A stretch of DNA of 64,000 nt from Eupeodes corollae (Eukaryota > Arthropoda > Insecta > Diptera > Syrphidae). Both the position numbers and the translations under genes were made by a program. Below the pieces are notes generated by a model. That model saw only the letters and a program-made list of their open reading frames with translations. It ran no database searches and had not been told where the DNA came from. The stretch lies in assembly GCF_945859685.1 (NCBI RefSeq), contig NC_079149.1, positions 7,041,118 through 7,105,117 of the forward strand, written 5' to 3'. Shown in pieces: positions 32,878 to 46,529 of this stretch; within the stretch, counting starts at the first letter, position 1, and each line of letters begins with the position of its first letter.

Positions 32878-34224
32878 AGATAGATAGATAGATCTTTATT
32901 GCAACTGAAATTCTTATAATTTAAACCTAGATTGCACAATTTACAGAGATATGGTGTCTTACATTCTACCTTACTACTGAAAATATTATAACAAGCATTC
33001 AATTAATATCACAGATTTATTACATTTTGAAGGAAAAGTTACTAAAAAAAACCTTCATTAGATATTAGAATTTTATCATAGGAAGAGAGAAGTGGGGAGC
33101 AGAAAACTGTCTTAAGATGTTGTTTAGATTTTATCACAGAAAAAAAGTATATTAATAAATAAGAATGAATAAATTAATAATAAATTAAAGAATAAACATA
33201 TAAATAAATAAATAAATAAATACATACATAAATAAGTACAAAAAATAAATAAATAAATCAACAAGTGAATAACAAATAATTAAATACAAGCGAGAAAATA
33301 AATAAATTAATGAAAAAAATGGACAATAAGTAATAAATTAATAAATAAATAAATAAGGAAATAAATAAATAAAAATAAATAAATAAATAAATAGAAATAA
33401 ATAAATAAATAAATAAATGAAAAAAATAATTAAACACGAATGAACAATTTTAATAAATAATGAACAAGTGAACAAATAAATACAGAAATTAATAAATAAA
33501 TATTTTAATAAATTAAAAACCATTAATTAATTTACCTAAACAAATAAATAAATAACAAGAAACAAATAGAGAAAACAAACTCAGTATATAAATAAATAAT
33601 AATTAATTAGATAAATGTAACATTCATTTATTAATAAATAAATCAAAAGAAAACAAAAATTTACTAACACCTTAAGCAGCTAAGTTTGAGATTAAATTGT
33701 TACCCGAACAATTACACGATAAAATATAACGGTCTTGTAACTTCGAAATTCTTACAGGAACCTCATCAATATTTGCTATTCTATGAAGCTCTTTTGTAGA
33801 AAAGTACCAGGGCAGATTAAGCATAATTTTTAATATTTTATTTTGCATTATTTGTAATTTTTGTATATGAGTTTTGGCACATTTTCCCCAGACAGGGGAA
33901 CCATAGAAAATTATACTTTGGAAAATGGACTTAAATATCATTAGTTTGTTTTCTGCACTCATCTTAGACTTGCGATTTATAAAAGGATAAAGTGTTTTTA
34001 TCACAATATTCAGCTTATTTAATGTTTGCTGAATGTGCAAGTTAAACGTCAATGTTTTATCCAGGTGTACCCCAAGATACTTAGCACTTGACTTCCACTC
34101 AATTTGCTCTCCGTTCAATTGAAGGTTATTGTATGGCAGTAAACAAGGTTTCCTTTTTTTCGTAAAAAAAAGAGCCTGTGTCTTTGATGCATTTATTTTT
34201 ATTTTCCAATTATTGAAATAAATC
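32878..34224 (-). mobile_element. 5'-truncated jockey-type LINE with 13-base target duplication
   Basis: On the minus strand the element begins at 34224 inside the reverse transcriptase C-terminal part (YFNNWKIKINASKTQ). It continues with KYLGVHLDKTLTF and FYGSPVWGKCAKTHI to a stop at 33672, then a long 3' untranslated region ending in (ATCT)n at 32878. TGAAAAGATAAAT flanks both sides (32865-32877 and 34225-34237), so insertion and 5' truncation are well supported. The open frame is intact from the truncation point (about 184 codons), which suggests a fairly young copy. It sits between transporter genes B and C. Confidence 0.85.
33160..33640. repeat. AAAT-type simple-sequence tract inside the LINE 3' untranslated region
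   Basis: Nearly 480 bases of imperfect AAAT/AATA repeats (plus-strand reading). They explain the Phe/Tyr/Ile/Leu-rich spurious frame at 33338-33523. Confidence 0.9.
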
Positions 34225-34237
34225 TGAAAAGATAAAT

Positions 34238-34813
34238 TTTTCAACAAATTATTAATGTATATTCAATAAAAATAGAACTCGCATAATCGTCATAAAACGT
34301 CTCTTTCTTTTGATACAATCTACTGAAATTAGTTCGTGTGTGAGCCGGAAAAGGGGGACTTTCTAATGAAATAATTCGTAGAACTCCATACAAAACTTAT
34401 CAGACGCTTTTGAAATAGCTTGAATTTAGGTTTTTCAACCAAGAAAAAAATTGTATTGGGGCTACTCTTATTTTTGGTCCTAAAATAATATGTAAAAATG
34501 CCTAACGTGAATCTGACTTAAGCCTAAATTTTAAAGTTTGGAGGAATCGATGTACCTACCTTTTCCAATCTCTATATCATCGTAATGTTGTGTTTTTTTC
34601 AATCTCGCGTTCGAAATTTTGTACGAATCCAATATATTTGCCATACAATTTCTTTATGTCGTAAATAAAAAGTCAAAACATTAGAGATTTTGCTAAGAAC
34701 TTATACTTTATCAGAATCTGGTTTGAGAAAAAATATTGTTCCGAAAACAAATTTATTATTTTTTTTATTAACTTAACATTTACGAGTATATGCAAATTGT
34801 TTATAATATCTAC
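34238..34813. other. 3' flank of gene C, no other gene
   Basis: AT-rich sequence. On the minus strand AATAAA words occur within about 60 bases past the gene C stop, suitable as polyadenylation signals. Nothing else recognised. Confidence 0.45.
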
Positions 34814-36654
34814 TTAATATTGCATATCTGTTCGAATTTTAACCCTTCCCAACTGTTCGTTTTCCATTTTTATGTTTACGAACATTTCCTTCATTTCCGC
34901 ATCCCTATTGTGTTTTCTTCTTCCTGATTCTTTTTTCTGTCCATTTTTAAAATATTCTTCTATTTCAAGAAGTGTTTTTCCTTTTGTCTCGGGAATGTAC
35001 AAAAATATAAATAATGCTGTCACAGCGGCCATTAGACCATAAAATGCAAAAACATTCCCGATTCCAATTCCATCTACCATCGAGGGAAATATTTTTATAA
35101 CAACAAATGACATAAAATAAGCAAAACTATCCGTAATTCCAGAACAAGTACCGCGTACATTTTGTGGAAACATTTCTGAACATAAAACAAATGGCATATT
35201 CCAAATACCACCGCTTGTAGTTACAAACGCTATCATAATTCCCACAGAAAGGTAAGGTATTTGAAGCCAGGGAAACCAATTCGATATTGCCAAAAGGAAT
35301 ACACAACAGGCCATACTAATAGCTGAGAATATTCCAACTTGACGACGATTCCATGTCTCCAACATCCAGGTCATGATAAAACTAGCTACAAAGAATCGAG
35401 CTACTCCAATGTAAACGGCACACAGGAAGGGATCTATGTGAAGGCCAGATTTGGTAAGTATTTGAACTGCATACACGATGACCACAAAAGTTCCTGCAAA
35501 TTGTTGCAAAATGTAAAAGATAAAAGCTAACGTAAATGGTTTGTAGAGTTCTGGACGGCTGAGAGATCCCCAAAATGATGTCGTTTGATCTTCAATGGAG
35601 TGCTTGAATTTATTCGAGAGAAGGAGAAACTCTTCTTCAACTTCTTTGTGGGTTTCTCCTGCAAAATAACGAGTTCGTGCCTTTCATATTTAAAGAAAAA
35701 TAATTTAAACTTACCCTTCTCAAGTCCCCGAAAATATGTTAAAGACGCTTTACACTCTGCGACGTATCCTTTTGACATAAGCCAACTTGGAGACTCCTTT
35801 ACTAGAAGCAAAAGAGCTAAGCAGATCAATTGATAAGCCAACAGGATCATTCCTAAAAACTTCCAGTCATTCTGAGAAAGTTTTCGAAAATTCACAAAAA
35901 GTTCAAAGAACCTCAAAGACTATAGTATTCTAACCCTTATGAAATATCCCAAAATGTAAATGAACAAAACTCCACAAGCCATCGACATTGTGACGGCATT
36001 TATAAGTCTAGCTCTTATCTTTGGTAAACATATTTCTGCTCCATAAGCCGCAGCAGCTGCCCCACCGAGACCCTTGACCAGGCCAGTTATCAATCTAGAA
36101 ACCATCAATTGCAAAAACACCAAATCCGAATCGCAACATTTTATGGGAAAAGCCATCAAAGCCCATGCAATAATTCCCAACAAGTTAGTTGCTATTAGAG
36201 TAAATTTTCGTCCATATCTATCAGCCATAAAGGCGCACATGAGAGCTCCTAACGGACTGCCCAAGGAACTGCATGAAGCTTTACAAAAAAGCATTTTGGA
36301 ATTTACGACAATTTTATAGATTTTGATGGAATCTTACCAAACCAAGAAGCTTGTGATTTGTTCAAATGTACATTCTCAGCGGGATTAGTGAGTTGATTTA
36401 AGGTTACAGATGGTATGGCCAAACTTATCCCACCTGTCAATAATCCTAGATTCATAAGCAGAACCATTAATTCCTGGAAAAAAAAGATACATACGGTGTT
36501 AATGTAACATTTGTCATACCTTTTAAGAAATATCTAAGCTCACCTGTCGTAGAACAGCTTTATTTTGGTCTCCAAGAGGAATTGATTTTCTTGTTTGGCC
36601 TAAATTGTAAGTATCAACTTGAAGGCTTTTCAACTCCTCACTTTTAGTTTTCAT
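34814..36654 (-). CDS. Tret1-like MFS sugar transporter, gene C
   Basis: Exons (high to low) 36654-36544, 36473-36338, 36278-35935, 35871-35715 and 35658-34814 give 530 residues with intron phases 0, 1, 0, 1. Exon 3 is 344 bases, one codon longer than in the other copies. Its donor is GTTAGA, weaker than the others but required by the frame. Signatures are DRYGRKF, PKIRARL, VKESPSWLM, QQFAGTFVVIVYA and PETKGKTLLEIE. The second-half loop reads TWNRRQ, so the conserved glycine of GRR is asparagine, as in gene A. The central loop between halves is longer than in A. Predicted 12-segment plasma-membrane sugar carrier; the C-terminal tail is charged and cytosolic. Confidence 0.9.
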
Positions 36655-39600
36655 ATTTGTGTTTATTTTTATTCTCTTTGACAAAAACCTTGAAAATTTA
36701 CAACATCGTTACAAAGTAAATGTTAATTATAAAAATATTTTCTTAATTTTAAGGAATTTTCAACATCATTTCAATATTTGACTATTTAATAAATTCAGCT
36801 GTTAACTTTACCCCAAACAAAACAATACTTATTTAAAAGAATAGCTTGTCCTTACTCGGATTTTAATTTGTAAATAAAACAACCAAAAACTATGTTTCAA
36901 GGCTAAGTTAAAAACTTTTTTAGTATCTTATTTAGTTTCTGGAAAATTCCATTAGTTATGAGCTTTCATTCTAAAATAAGTTTTAAAAAAGCTTGAATTT
37001 TATTCACTAATAGTTTTTAATATACCGTTTTGAAATTAGTTCTTATTTTGAAAAAAGGGCATTCACTTTAATTCCTCCACCAAATAATATTCTGCACTAA
37101 TTTAAATGTTTAACTCATAAGGTAACACATAAAATCGGAAAGATTTGTCGGGGCTTAGTTAACTGAGCTCAAAATTCACTTGTAAAACTTGGAAACCATT
37201 TCGTAATGATTTTCGTAATTTGTTTTGTGTGTCATTTAATTAACATTTTAGCATTACTTAATTTTAATCTGCTTATAAAATTAAAGGCAAATCTTTTATA
37301 AATTAGTTTAGAATCTTGCCTTGATTAAAAACAAAACTCAACTTGATACACTCAAAGATGAAACTAACTGAGAAGAATTTTTCCAAAGGTAAACAGGCTC
37401 AGGAATCTCTCTAACACAGGTAGTTCCATCATAATTTAATTGAACAAGTTTTAAATGAAAAAGTGAAGCCACTTATAATATAAAACCGAATTCTAGTATA
37501 ATTTGTTTTAATATAAACAAACAACATAGTTTTATTGACAGTATAAGAAATTATTTTACATATGACACTTTAAAGAAATTGTAGTTTTAATTGTATGTAA
37601 AATATAAAAAAACTTGCTCAATGCATAATATACTATACTGCTTGACTAATTTTATGCATTTCTTGTCTTAGAAGACCATTGGTAAATATTAGTCATACGA
37701 AATCACGGATTTTGTATGCTAGTTGACAGCACTGCACAATCGAATTCAAGGCGTTTAATTCATGTTTTAATAGAATCAATAAAATTTAAATTTTAACGGT
37801 CAATAATTGAGCTGTCAAATTATCAATCGCTTAGTTACACTATAACTATACTTAATGCACAATTAAGAGGGAAACAAAGTTCTCTGTTGAAATTTAATCA
37901 TATGCATATCCAAATCATTAAATATAAAACTTTCAATAATTTACACCCGTTAACTTGTTTTAATCTAGATTTATGAATAATTTTTGTCTTAGCTTTTTGT
38001 GAATACATTTTAACAACTTGTTTACCTATTTCTCACGCAAAATTTCTTTAGGTTAAATGGATTCTGTTTATTGATTTATTGTATGTAAATGAGTTTTAAA
38101 AGTCACTTTTGTTTTTAGGAGTAAAGCGAGTATTTAAATAAATGTCAGCACGTGTACTTGTTATACGAACATTTTAAAAATGCACGACTGCAATGCATGT
38201 ATTATAATTTGATTACATTAAAATAGCTTGACATGTTTTTTTTCCAATATATAGGGACGGCTATCGCTTTAGAAGCTGTCAATCTTTAGACATATAACAG
38301 GTATAACGGAAGTTTTTACGAAAAACTTTAGGAACGCATTACAATTGTTCAAATTCCAAACATAGATGGAAGAAAAGTTTTCAAGCCGTTTTACCTTTTG
38401 AAAAGCTGATCATAATTGGCCACCAAAATACAAGTAACAGATAAAGTCTCTGAAAGAACTCCACGATCTATTCAAGACTTGAAAGGTTTCATTCGTGATG
38501 TTATCAGCCCTAAATGTATCAATTAATCATGGAAATATTTATAAAATGGATAGGGTCTTGCAAACAAATAATTGGCAGCAAATTAGGTGATATCGTTTTA
38601 TACTAAATGAGATGTAAGAAACATCCATTAAATGCTCATCTTTTAAACTTAGCCCACCTAGCCGATTAATCAAAACCAATGATCGTTTTAATGTCCACTT
38701 GAATATTCCTTCCGTATAAAAGTTACAAGGTTGGCCCTGGGGCCCTCCCTTATGGTACACTTTTATCCAGAGAAATTTTTGCTGTACCATATTTCTCACT
38801 CTTATTATTATATCTTATTTCTGAATCCGAATTAGTCTTTTTTCTTTTGATATTTGTCTGAACTTTTTAAAAAAAACTGTTCTTGAACACTTCTTCCATG
38901 ATTGATATAACCGATATTGGTGTGTAAAATTTTACTTCTGTTGTTAAGGTATTACAATGACGTTTCAGATTTGCCAATGATGAAGTAAATTTATAAACTA
39001 GTTAAAAGTTTGCATCATAAATTGAAGTTTTGAAAACATTTCTTTTTGACTTGAAAATTTTAAGAATCTTCTTCTTACCCTGCAGGCCAAGGTTCTGATG
39101 GAGAAAGAAAGAATCACACTAACCTAAATTTTATACAAAATTAATTTTTTTCTAAGAATTCACAGGTATCTATTGAGTCTAAAATAGCTATTAATTTATA
39201 AAGCTGTATTGATTTTTAATTATATTAGAGTTTTCCTTCAATTCCTAATGGAACGCTATTCTTTAACTAAAAATTAAATTAAAAACAATTGATTTTAAAC
39301 AATAATGAATTATCTTAACAGACTTGTAGACTTTAAGAGAAAACCTTAAACGTAAGGATTAACGTATATAGTTTCCAGCATTTAAAGCCTTTATTGAACC
39401 AAATCAGCAAGATTTTTTATTTTATTTATCCTTGTCTTAGTATTAATTAGAAAGCAAATGACCCCTTTCTTGACCTCTCACTAGGTCTAAAGCTTTTTCA
39501 CTTAAAAATGTTTATTACTTTAACTTTTTTTAAAAATGCACTGACGCTTATGCGTACTTTTTAATTGTATTCAATAATTGATAGATGTTCCAAATTTTGT

Positions 39601-39764
39601 TTGTGCACTCACCACGTTCATTCATATTATATTATCACACACACATGAAAGGTAAAACCTTTTGACAGAAAAGACTCTAACCTTTATTATAATATATCTT
39701 TGCTTTATTTTATCACAGATAGCATTTGGAATTTCTTTTTTTAATACAAAATATTTTAATATAA
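36655..39764. other. intergenic region between genes C and D
   Basis: No supported gene. A patch at 38390-38500 has faint similarity to mariner transposase wording but too little to call. The minus-strand frame 38539-38799 resembles nothing known. On the minus strand an AATAAA at 39709-39704, 56 bases past the gene D stop, is a good polyadenylation signal candidate. Confidence 0.4.
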
Positions 39765-41628
39765 TCACGCTTTTGTTTTTATAAATGATTCCTGCAACTC
39801 GACTTCTAATATCTCCACATTTTGAACTTCTTTTTTTCCCTTGCTTTTTCGAAAGTACTCTTCGATTTCTTGTAAGGTTTTCCCTTTCGTCTCAGGCAAA
39901 AAAACATAAACATAAAATACCGAAAACATAGCAATTCCTGCATAGAGCCTTAACACGTTATTATATTCCATCCAATCGACTAAAAATGGATGTGCTTTAA
40001 GGACTAAAAATGCCATCACGTATGCGAAGAATCCTATAACTCCACTACATGCGCCACGAACTTTCTGAGGAAATACTTCGGAAGCGATGAAAAAAGGTAA
40101 TGTCCAAAGTCCAAGTGCACTGAATACAATGTAAATGATCATGACGGTTGCAGAAAAATAAGGTATTGGAAAGTTCTTCGAAGTAGATAACAGGAACATA
40201 GATATCGACATTCCCAGAGCTGATATCATCGCAGCTTGTCGCCGTCCCATTTTTTCCAAAATAAATCCAAGAACGCATGTTGTCAAAACTCTTGCAACGC
40301 CTATAAATACTGCACATAGAATTGGGTCGACTGTGGAGCCAGATTCTGAAGCAATTTGAACCGCATACACAACAACCACATAGATTCCGGCGAATTGTTG
40401 ACAGAAAAAAAGGCCGCAGATGATAAGAAGAGGCTTATAGACTTCAGGCAGCCGTAGGGACTTTCGAAATGGTATCTTCTTTTCATTCTGTCCAGAGCTA
40501 TTCGATTTCACGAGGAGGTCAAATTCAGCGTCCACTTCTTCATGGGTTTCATCTAAAAGAAAAAGTGTATTTTTTGTAAGCTTTTAGTTAATTTTTTTCG
40601 TTGGCAAATTCAGAAGCATGAGCTTAGAAATTTGATAGGAAAATCATGTTTTCCTAAACATTCCCACTAGCTACCTACGAGCATCAAGACCCCTGAAGTA
40701 TGACAGCGCTGCCTTAGCGTCACTTGGTTTTCCTCTTGCTAACAGTGAGCTGGGAGTATCGATTACAGGAATCAGAAGAAGAACGCACACCACTTGAAAT
40801 CCGAACAAAACCATTGCCAGAAGATGCCAATCACCCTGCAAGAATTTTTTTTACTAATTTGTTATGAATTCATTTCTTCGAATTACTTACCCTTATAAAA
40901 TAACCCAACACATAGATTGCCAGAACTCCACTAGCTATAGCCAGACTTGTTCCCAATATCAATCTACTTCGTATTTTTGGTAAACTGATCTCTGCTGCAT
41001 ATACTCCTGGTGGGGAACTTCCCATTCCCATAGCAACACCAATCAAACATCTTGATAACATAAGTTGAATAAAGACTGTTTCAGGATTCTCTTGAACAGC
41101 TAGAGCCATGAAAGCCCATGAGACAATAGCAATACAGTTGAACACGATAAATGTTCGCTTACGCCCAATTTTGTCCATAACAAAAGCCGTCAGAAGAGAA
41201 CCCAATGGACAAGTTATTGTACTTATAGAAGCTTCAAAAATGAATGTTAAAATTAGCATAAGTCAAGAAACTAAATTTTTGTTCACTTACCAAACCATGA
41301 TGCTTCTGATTTATCCAAATGAATACGTTCTTTGGGGTCTGTAAGTTGATCAAGAGTGACAGCTGGTAAGGCTAAACCCATTCCAAAGGCAAGCATTCCA
41401 ATAATTAGAAGAAATATCATACGTTCCTTAAGAATTTAACATGAGATTTCGAATATTTGATCAGTGAAGAAAATGGTCACATTTTGAAATACCAACTTGT
41501 CTTCTAACGGCTTTTGGCTGTTCTCCTAAAGGCTTATACTGAACTGGTTGTTTTGATCCACAAACGATTGTAGGTTTCACGTTACCATTCTGACGAAGTG
41601 TTTCCAATTCTGTTTGGTTGTCCCGCAT
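39765..41628 (-). CDS. Tret1-like MFS sugar transporter, gene D
   Basis: Exons (high to low) 41628-41497, 41426-41291, 41231-40891, 40835-40679 and 40552-39765 give 517 residues; phases 0, 1, 0, 1. Intron 1 has the donor GTTGGT and intron 4 the donor GTAGGT; both are acceptable but not ideal. Signatures are DKIGRKR, PKIRSRL, QQFAGIYVVVVYA, EKMGRRQ (glycine kept) and PETKGKTLQEIE. Where relatives have ESPxWL, this protein reads DTPSSLL (residues 229-235), so the tryptophan is replaced by serine. It is closest to gene E. Likely a plasma-membrane sugar facilitator; the changed loop could alter function, which is inference. Confidence 0.9.
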
Positions 41629-44600
41629 GATGGTTCAGTCTTGAATTTGAAGAAGAAAAAATATTAGAAAACTTTTAGAAGAATTTTCAACAAAAGTCTT
41701 TCTTTTTTAAACAACCTATTGTTTGTAACCAATATTTATCAATTAATTATCGTTTCCAAAATTTTAAAGTTAAATATTTAATTGTGTAATCAAACGTCCT
41801 ACTCTCCGTCTTCTCCCCTAAAGACTAAAAGACTATATCTTCAGTAACTACCACGTGCGACAAAATTTTGTAAACTATTTAAATAAAAAAATAAACAAAT
41901 GTGTGGAGATGTGATGCTTTTCCCAAAAAAACGTTTTATAATAATTTATGAATTAGGCCATACGCCTTATTACATTGTATACGTTTCTATGAATATTATC
42001 TCGTTACTTTTAAGAGCATATGTTTTAAATTTGTCTCCTTAGTTATTTGTCTATTTCACTGATACGATAACATTTTTGAGAAATCATTTTAACTAAAATA
42101 AACCCAATGTTTCAAAGTATCAGTTTATTTATTTTGCTGTAAATCTAGTTAAAAAAAATTAACAAACTTTTATATCTTATCAAAATCTTTCAAAGTTCAA
42201 ATAAATTTAGGAAATCACGTAGCTGCGTAAATATGCCTAAAAGTTATTATATAAATAAACAAAAAAAATTAATCGTTAGAAACTCTAACTTTTTATACAT
42301 TTGTTTATAATCAAAAAAAAATTAATACAGTCGCTATCAATTATTATTATTGTTTATAAACAACTGATACATAATTAATTTAGCAATAAATAAATTTATA
42401 CAATCGATTGTAAATCATATCAATATAAGGTAACTAAAATATGATTTTGTAGATGGGATTTTTAAATTGCTAGTAATCGAATTCCGTTACGCAGAAAATT
42501 AAATTTGAAGGCTATAAAGTGCTTAAGATCATAAGTAGTCAAAACAGTGATTAGAAATTATGACGATTTTATCACAAAATTATCTGAGACTGATTTTCAT
42601 TACTAGTTTTATTTTAAATTATTTTTTTTTTTGTACATAACACAACATAAAAGTGTCCATTGCCGTTTATCGCTACCTTTTACCACAAGGAAACACTTAA
42701 AGAAAAAGAAGTCAGAATTATTTTATAAGAAATTTAATTTCCAACAAAGATGTCTTCTAAACTTAATTGCTAAAATTAATATTTCTCGAGATATTATGTA
42801 TAGGAATTCAAAACTTCGTAAACCTTAACGATTATTAACTCCAAAAATACCAATTTTAATGGATTAGTGCTCGACACCTTTTTTATAGGAAACTAAATTG
42901 CCTTTAAAATTGTCCCTCACATTGTTTTTGTGGGTCTTGCCATTTACGAGATATTAGCAGATAATAATCGAAATCTTTTCTTTGAAAGATATTAGTATTA
43001 AAGTCTGAAATATTCATAAAAATATTTGTTAACATTTCCAACAAATTTACAACATGGAGACCAAAAATCAGCAATCATCACTATAATTTTTCAGATACAT
43101 TTTTGAAGACCTCAATTTGATTTTCAAACAAACAGATGTTTTAGATAAGCTTGTGAAAACAAACTTGTGTAAATACTTTTTCCCATAAATTATAAAGAAC
43201 AAAATTAAGCTTTTTCTGTTCCACACCTCACTTGACTTATAAAATCCAAAACATGGTCGAATAATAATGTTGTTTCAAATCTAATTCAACTTTTTATATC
43301 TTACTTTTGGGGCGTTTTCAAAATGTATTTCGAATTTATTTGTTTTCATAAAGCGTTAAGTTTACTTTTATCTAATCTGTGAATAAAACACCAACAAATT
43401 TGTATTCAAATTCTGTTCAAGTCTGTTTAAATTTTGTGAAAACTTCACTTTTACAACTTTAGTGCACAAGCAATTTTTGGAGCCAAACAAATTTGTTTAC
43501 GAAATATGAATTAACCTTTTTTAACCGGTATCACAAACAAACAAATCATGAAGATCAGTAGATCACTCAGTAATATTTCTCTCTTGAGTACTTTCTGCCT
43601 TGACTTGGCCTACTTTTTGTTTATTATTGTCTGGCAAAAAACACTAAAATAATTATAAGTTTAAAAAGATCGAGTAAGTATTTGAACATCAGTAAAATTT
43701 CTATTGAAGAAATCTTAACTTTGACGTAAACACACTTTAATAAAACTTATAATCCTGGTGAAAATTCTATAAATACATAGGTCTTTTCTCTAACGACTTT
43801 AAAGTAATACTGTTTTGGAATTTATATCAAACCTTCTTAATGACAAATTCAAAATAAAATTCACGTCAATTCCAAAGAAATCAACAGATGAATGTTTGTT
43901 TTATGATTCTGAAGTGCGTTAACTTTTCAGACATTCATCACATTAATAATGTACACACCCAGCTTAATAAGTTATGAGTTCTACGATACGAATTTCTTAT
44001 TTTTAATTGTTTGTATGTTGTTTTCAAATTCTGGTTAAAGTTCTGTTTCAGTTTTCGGTTTTTGAATCTAACATTTCTTCAATTTTTCATAAATAATAAA
44101 AATCGAAACTTTCTCATGAAATTGAGATGAACGAAAGTTTTGTGTTAAATCACAGTAAATACCAGAATCACATGCAAAAGTATTTTGCCCAAATTTGTCC
44201 ACGTAAATAAATTATATAATGATAATTAGCGAATAAGTCTTTAAAACTTAGCCATTTAAAAGTTGCCAAGACAATAAAAGTTATAAATTCGCCAAAACGC
44301 ACATGTTTTTTTTTATGAATTAATCAAAACTATAATCTGTCACATTTTTTGTGATACAAAATAACTACATTTATGTCTTACCGGCAAAAGCGTAACAACC
44401 ATTAACGATAAAATACGATTGCAAACTAAAAGCTAATTATCAAGTACATACCATTAATATCAGGGAATAAGCTTATAGTGCGTAAGGTTTGTTGTCATGC
44501 TTTTTATCAATCCGCGAAATTAAACCTCCCTGCAGATAATCTTTTTTATTATTTTTTTATTTATCAATGAGTATTTTTCAATATCATATTATGTATTTAT

Positions 44601-44850
44601 TAAAGAAAAAAAAATTAACAATTTCTTTCTTCAAACGGTTCGAGTATGTTCTTCAATGTTTTGTAAGGTTTGAGTTCGAAGGTACAACATCAAACACAGG
44701 GCATTTAAAACTTCGAACTCAACGTTTATGATGACGGTTGGGATTGTTTTGATTCAACCTGAGGGGAACAACATTCCCACTTTATTATTTACAATTTTAC
44801 ATTTTAAGAATTATGCACCCAAATTGAAGCTGAAAATAAGTTTTAAAAAG
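41629..44850. other. gene-less stretch upstream of gene D
   Basis: Very AT-rich. The plus-strand frame 42631-42828 looks like chance. It must contain the gene D promoter near its left end, but I cannot point to a core element. Confidence 0.4.
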
Positions 44851-45504
44851 GAGGCTTGGATGCGACCCACAGTGGTAACTTAACATTAATGCCCGTCTGT
44901 CAATATCTTTCTTTGTTTTTATAATACTTGAGTCGAAACACCTTTCTTGTTAGTATTTTGTTGTTTTTGTAGATGTGTTTTGTAATTAAAAAGTTGTCAA
45001 TAAATTTAATAAATTTTCTAAATTTTTCATTAAAAAAACTTAAAGTTAGCAACAAAATTTTGGAAATGATAAAATAACCTTAAATCAATTTTTGGCAGTT
45101 TTTATTTCTTACATAAAAATTCCATACATTCATCTATTCTCAAAATATTTGAATCTAACCTCAATTTTTACTAATTTTGGGTAGTATTTTTTTGTATACA
45201 ATTTGTCAGTTTTTTTTTTAAATTTTAATACATTTAAAAATAATATTTTGTATAAGATTAAATCAGTTTGAAGACAATAAAGTTAATTTTTGCAAAGATA
45301 TTCGATTCAAAAAACAATTTTATTTTTATTGTTATATGTAGTTAAATTCTCAAGATATGAACGACGAAAAATGGTATCTAGCACACAGACATCACTCTTA
45401 AAGTTTTTGATTTAAATCCAAGAGATCTTGAAATGTCAAGAAATGTCAGAATTACCAATTCGACAAGTACGATCGATTACAAATACTTTCTATGGGAAGT
45501 TAAA
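44851..45504 (-). repeat. hairpin-ended AT repeat family, copy 4 (reverse, shortened)
   Basis: It starts with GAGGCTTGGATGCGACCCAC and ends with 'cttctatgggaagttaa', the reverse complement of the family's left end. At about 650 bases it lacks several internal units found in copies 2, 5 and 6. Confidence 0.75.
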
Positions 45505-45989
45505 ATATAAATTTTTTACTGATGAATTCAAATGAATATTAATTAATTAAACAAATTGTTTTCAAAAAGTATTTAGAACATTTTATAGCACTTACAAAAT
45601 ATATGTACATTAATTTTGTGATCTTAAGTTGGTAGCGCTGGAATATGACTCCTGTCACACTCATCTGTCCTTAAGAGTTTAAAAATGTGGGTTGAATAGT
45701 CTTGTCATTGAAGTTAATGAAAATTTCAAGAATCAAATAACGTGTTAAAATTATCAAAAGTTGTTACTTAGACTTAGCCTGCGCAAGCAATTGTTTAAAC
45801 TACGAAGAAAATATAGAAGGTCTATTCATTATCGTCTTACAAAGATGGATCAAAAACAAATAAAGGTGGATGTGTGTTCTTTGAACAACTGAAATTAAGT
45901 CTCCCATTCTTTTTTTTTTTCTTGTCGTGGCAGTAAGAAAATGTGTTCTCAATATCTGATATCCGTACTTTATCAAATATTCAGCCCGC
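45505..45989. other. gene-less stretch
   Basis: No recognisable coding sequence; the short minus-strand frame at 45800-45991 is not convincing. Confidence 0.35.
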
Positions 45990-46500
45990 AATCAAATCTC
46001 TGGACCCTGTCTGTACAAACTCTACTACAGTCCATAACTGTCTATCATCTCTAATGTAGATGGCCCAACAATTTAACATTCACCTTTGCTGGGGGCATGC
46101 GGGGCCATAGAGACATTCAAATAAATTTTAAGACAGATGAATTCGACAGTTTGCCTAATGCTTCCACAACATTCATTACTTGTAAACTATTGCTAATACA
46201 AACGCTATGAAGAATGAAAACATCAGGTATTTTATAAATGGCTTTTGCAGAAGCTGTATGGACGAGGATGATGAGGAAACAGTTCTTCACCATGCCCTGC
46301 TTTATATCAAAAACGCAAGAATTACCTCTAAAACTCTTCTATAATGATCTTAATTACATTAACATAATCAGTCTTTTACGTTTCGTAAGGAACTCAAAAT
46401 GGTTCCATTGAGCTCGAAAGAAAGCCTCAAGATTGACGTAGTATCACAATGGGCCATTCAATTTTACTACTCTATGACAGACAGCCACTTTAACCTTACC
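45990..46500 (+). pseudogene. degenerate LINE 3' fragment (RNase H-type C-terminal region)
   Basis: Across several plus-strand frames, phrases fit the C-terminal region of I/R1-group LINE proteins: a WGHAGP-like patch near 46090, then CRSCMDEDDEETVLHHA near 46243-46300, and a LLRFVRNSKWF-like patch near 46375-46410. Many stops; boundaries approximate. Confidence 0.5.
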
Positions 46501-46529
46501 TAACCATGCATCACTGTAATGTACGCTAA

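Noticed and set aside
33338..33523. Hydrophobic minus-strand frame that looks like a membrane protein
   Set aside because: Pure product of the AAAT simple repeat; composition only Phe, Tyr, Ile and Leu.
38390..38799. Possible mariner transposase wording and an 86-codon minus-strand frame
   Set aside because: Only a few residues fit in scattered frames; not enough to claim a remnant.
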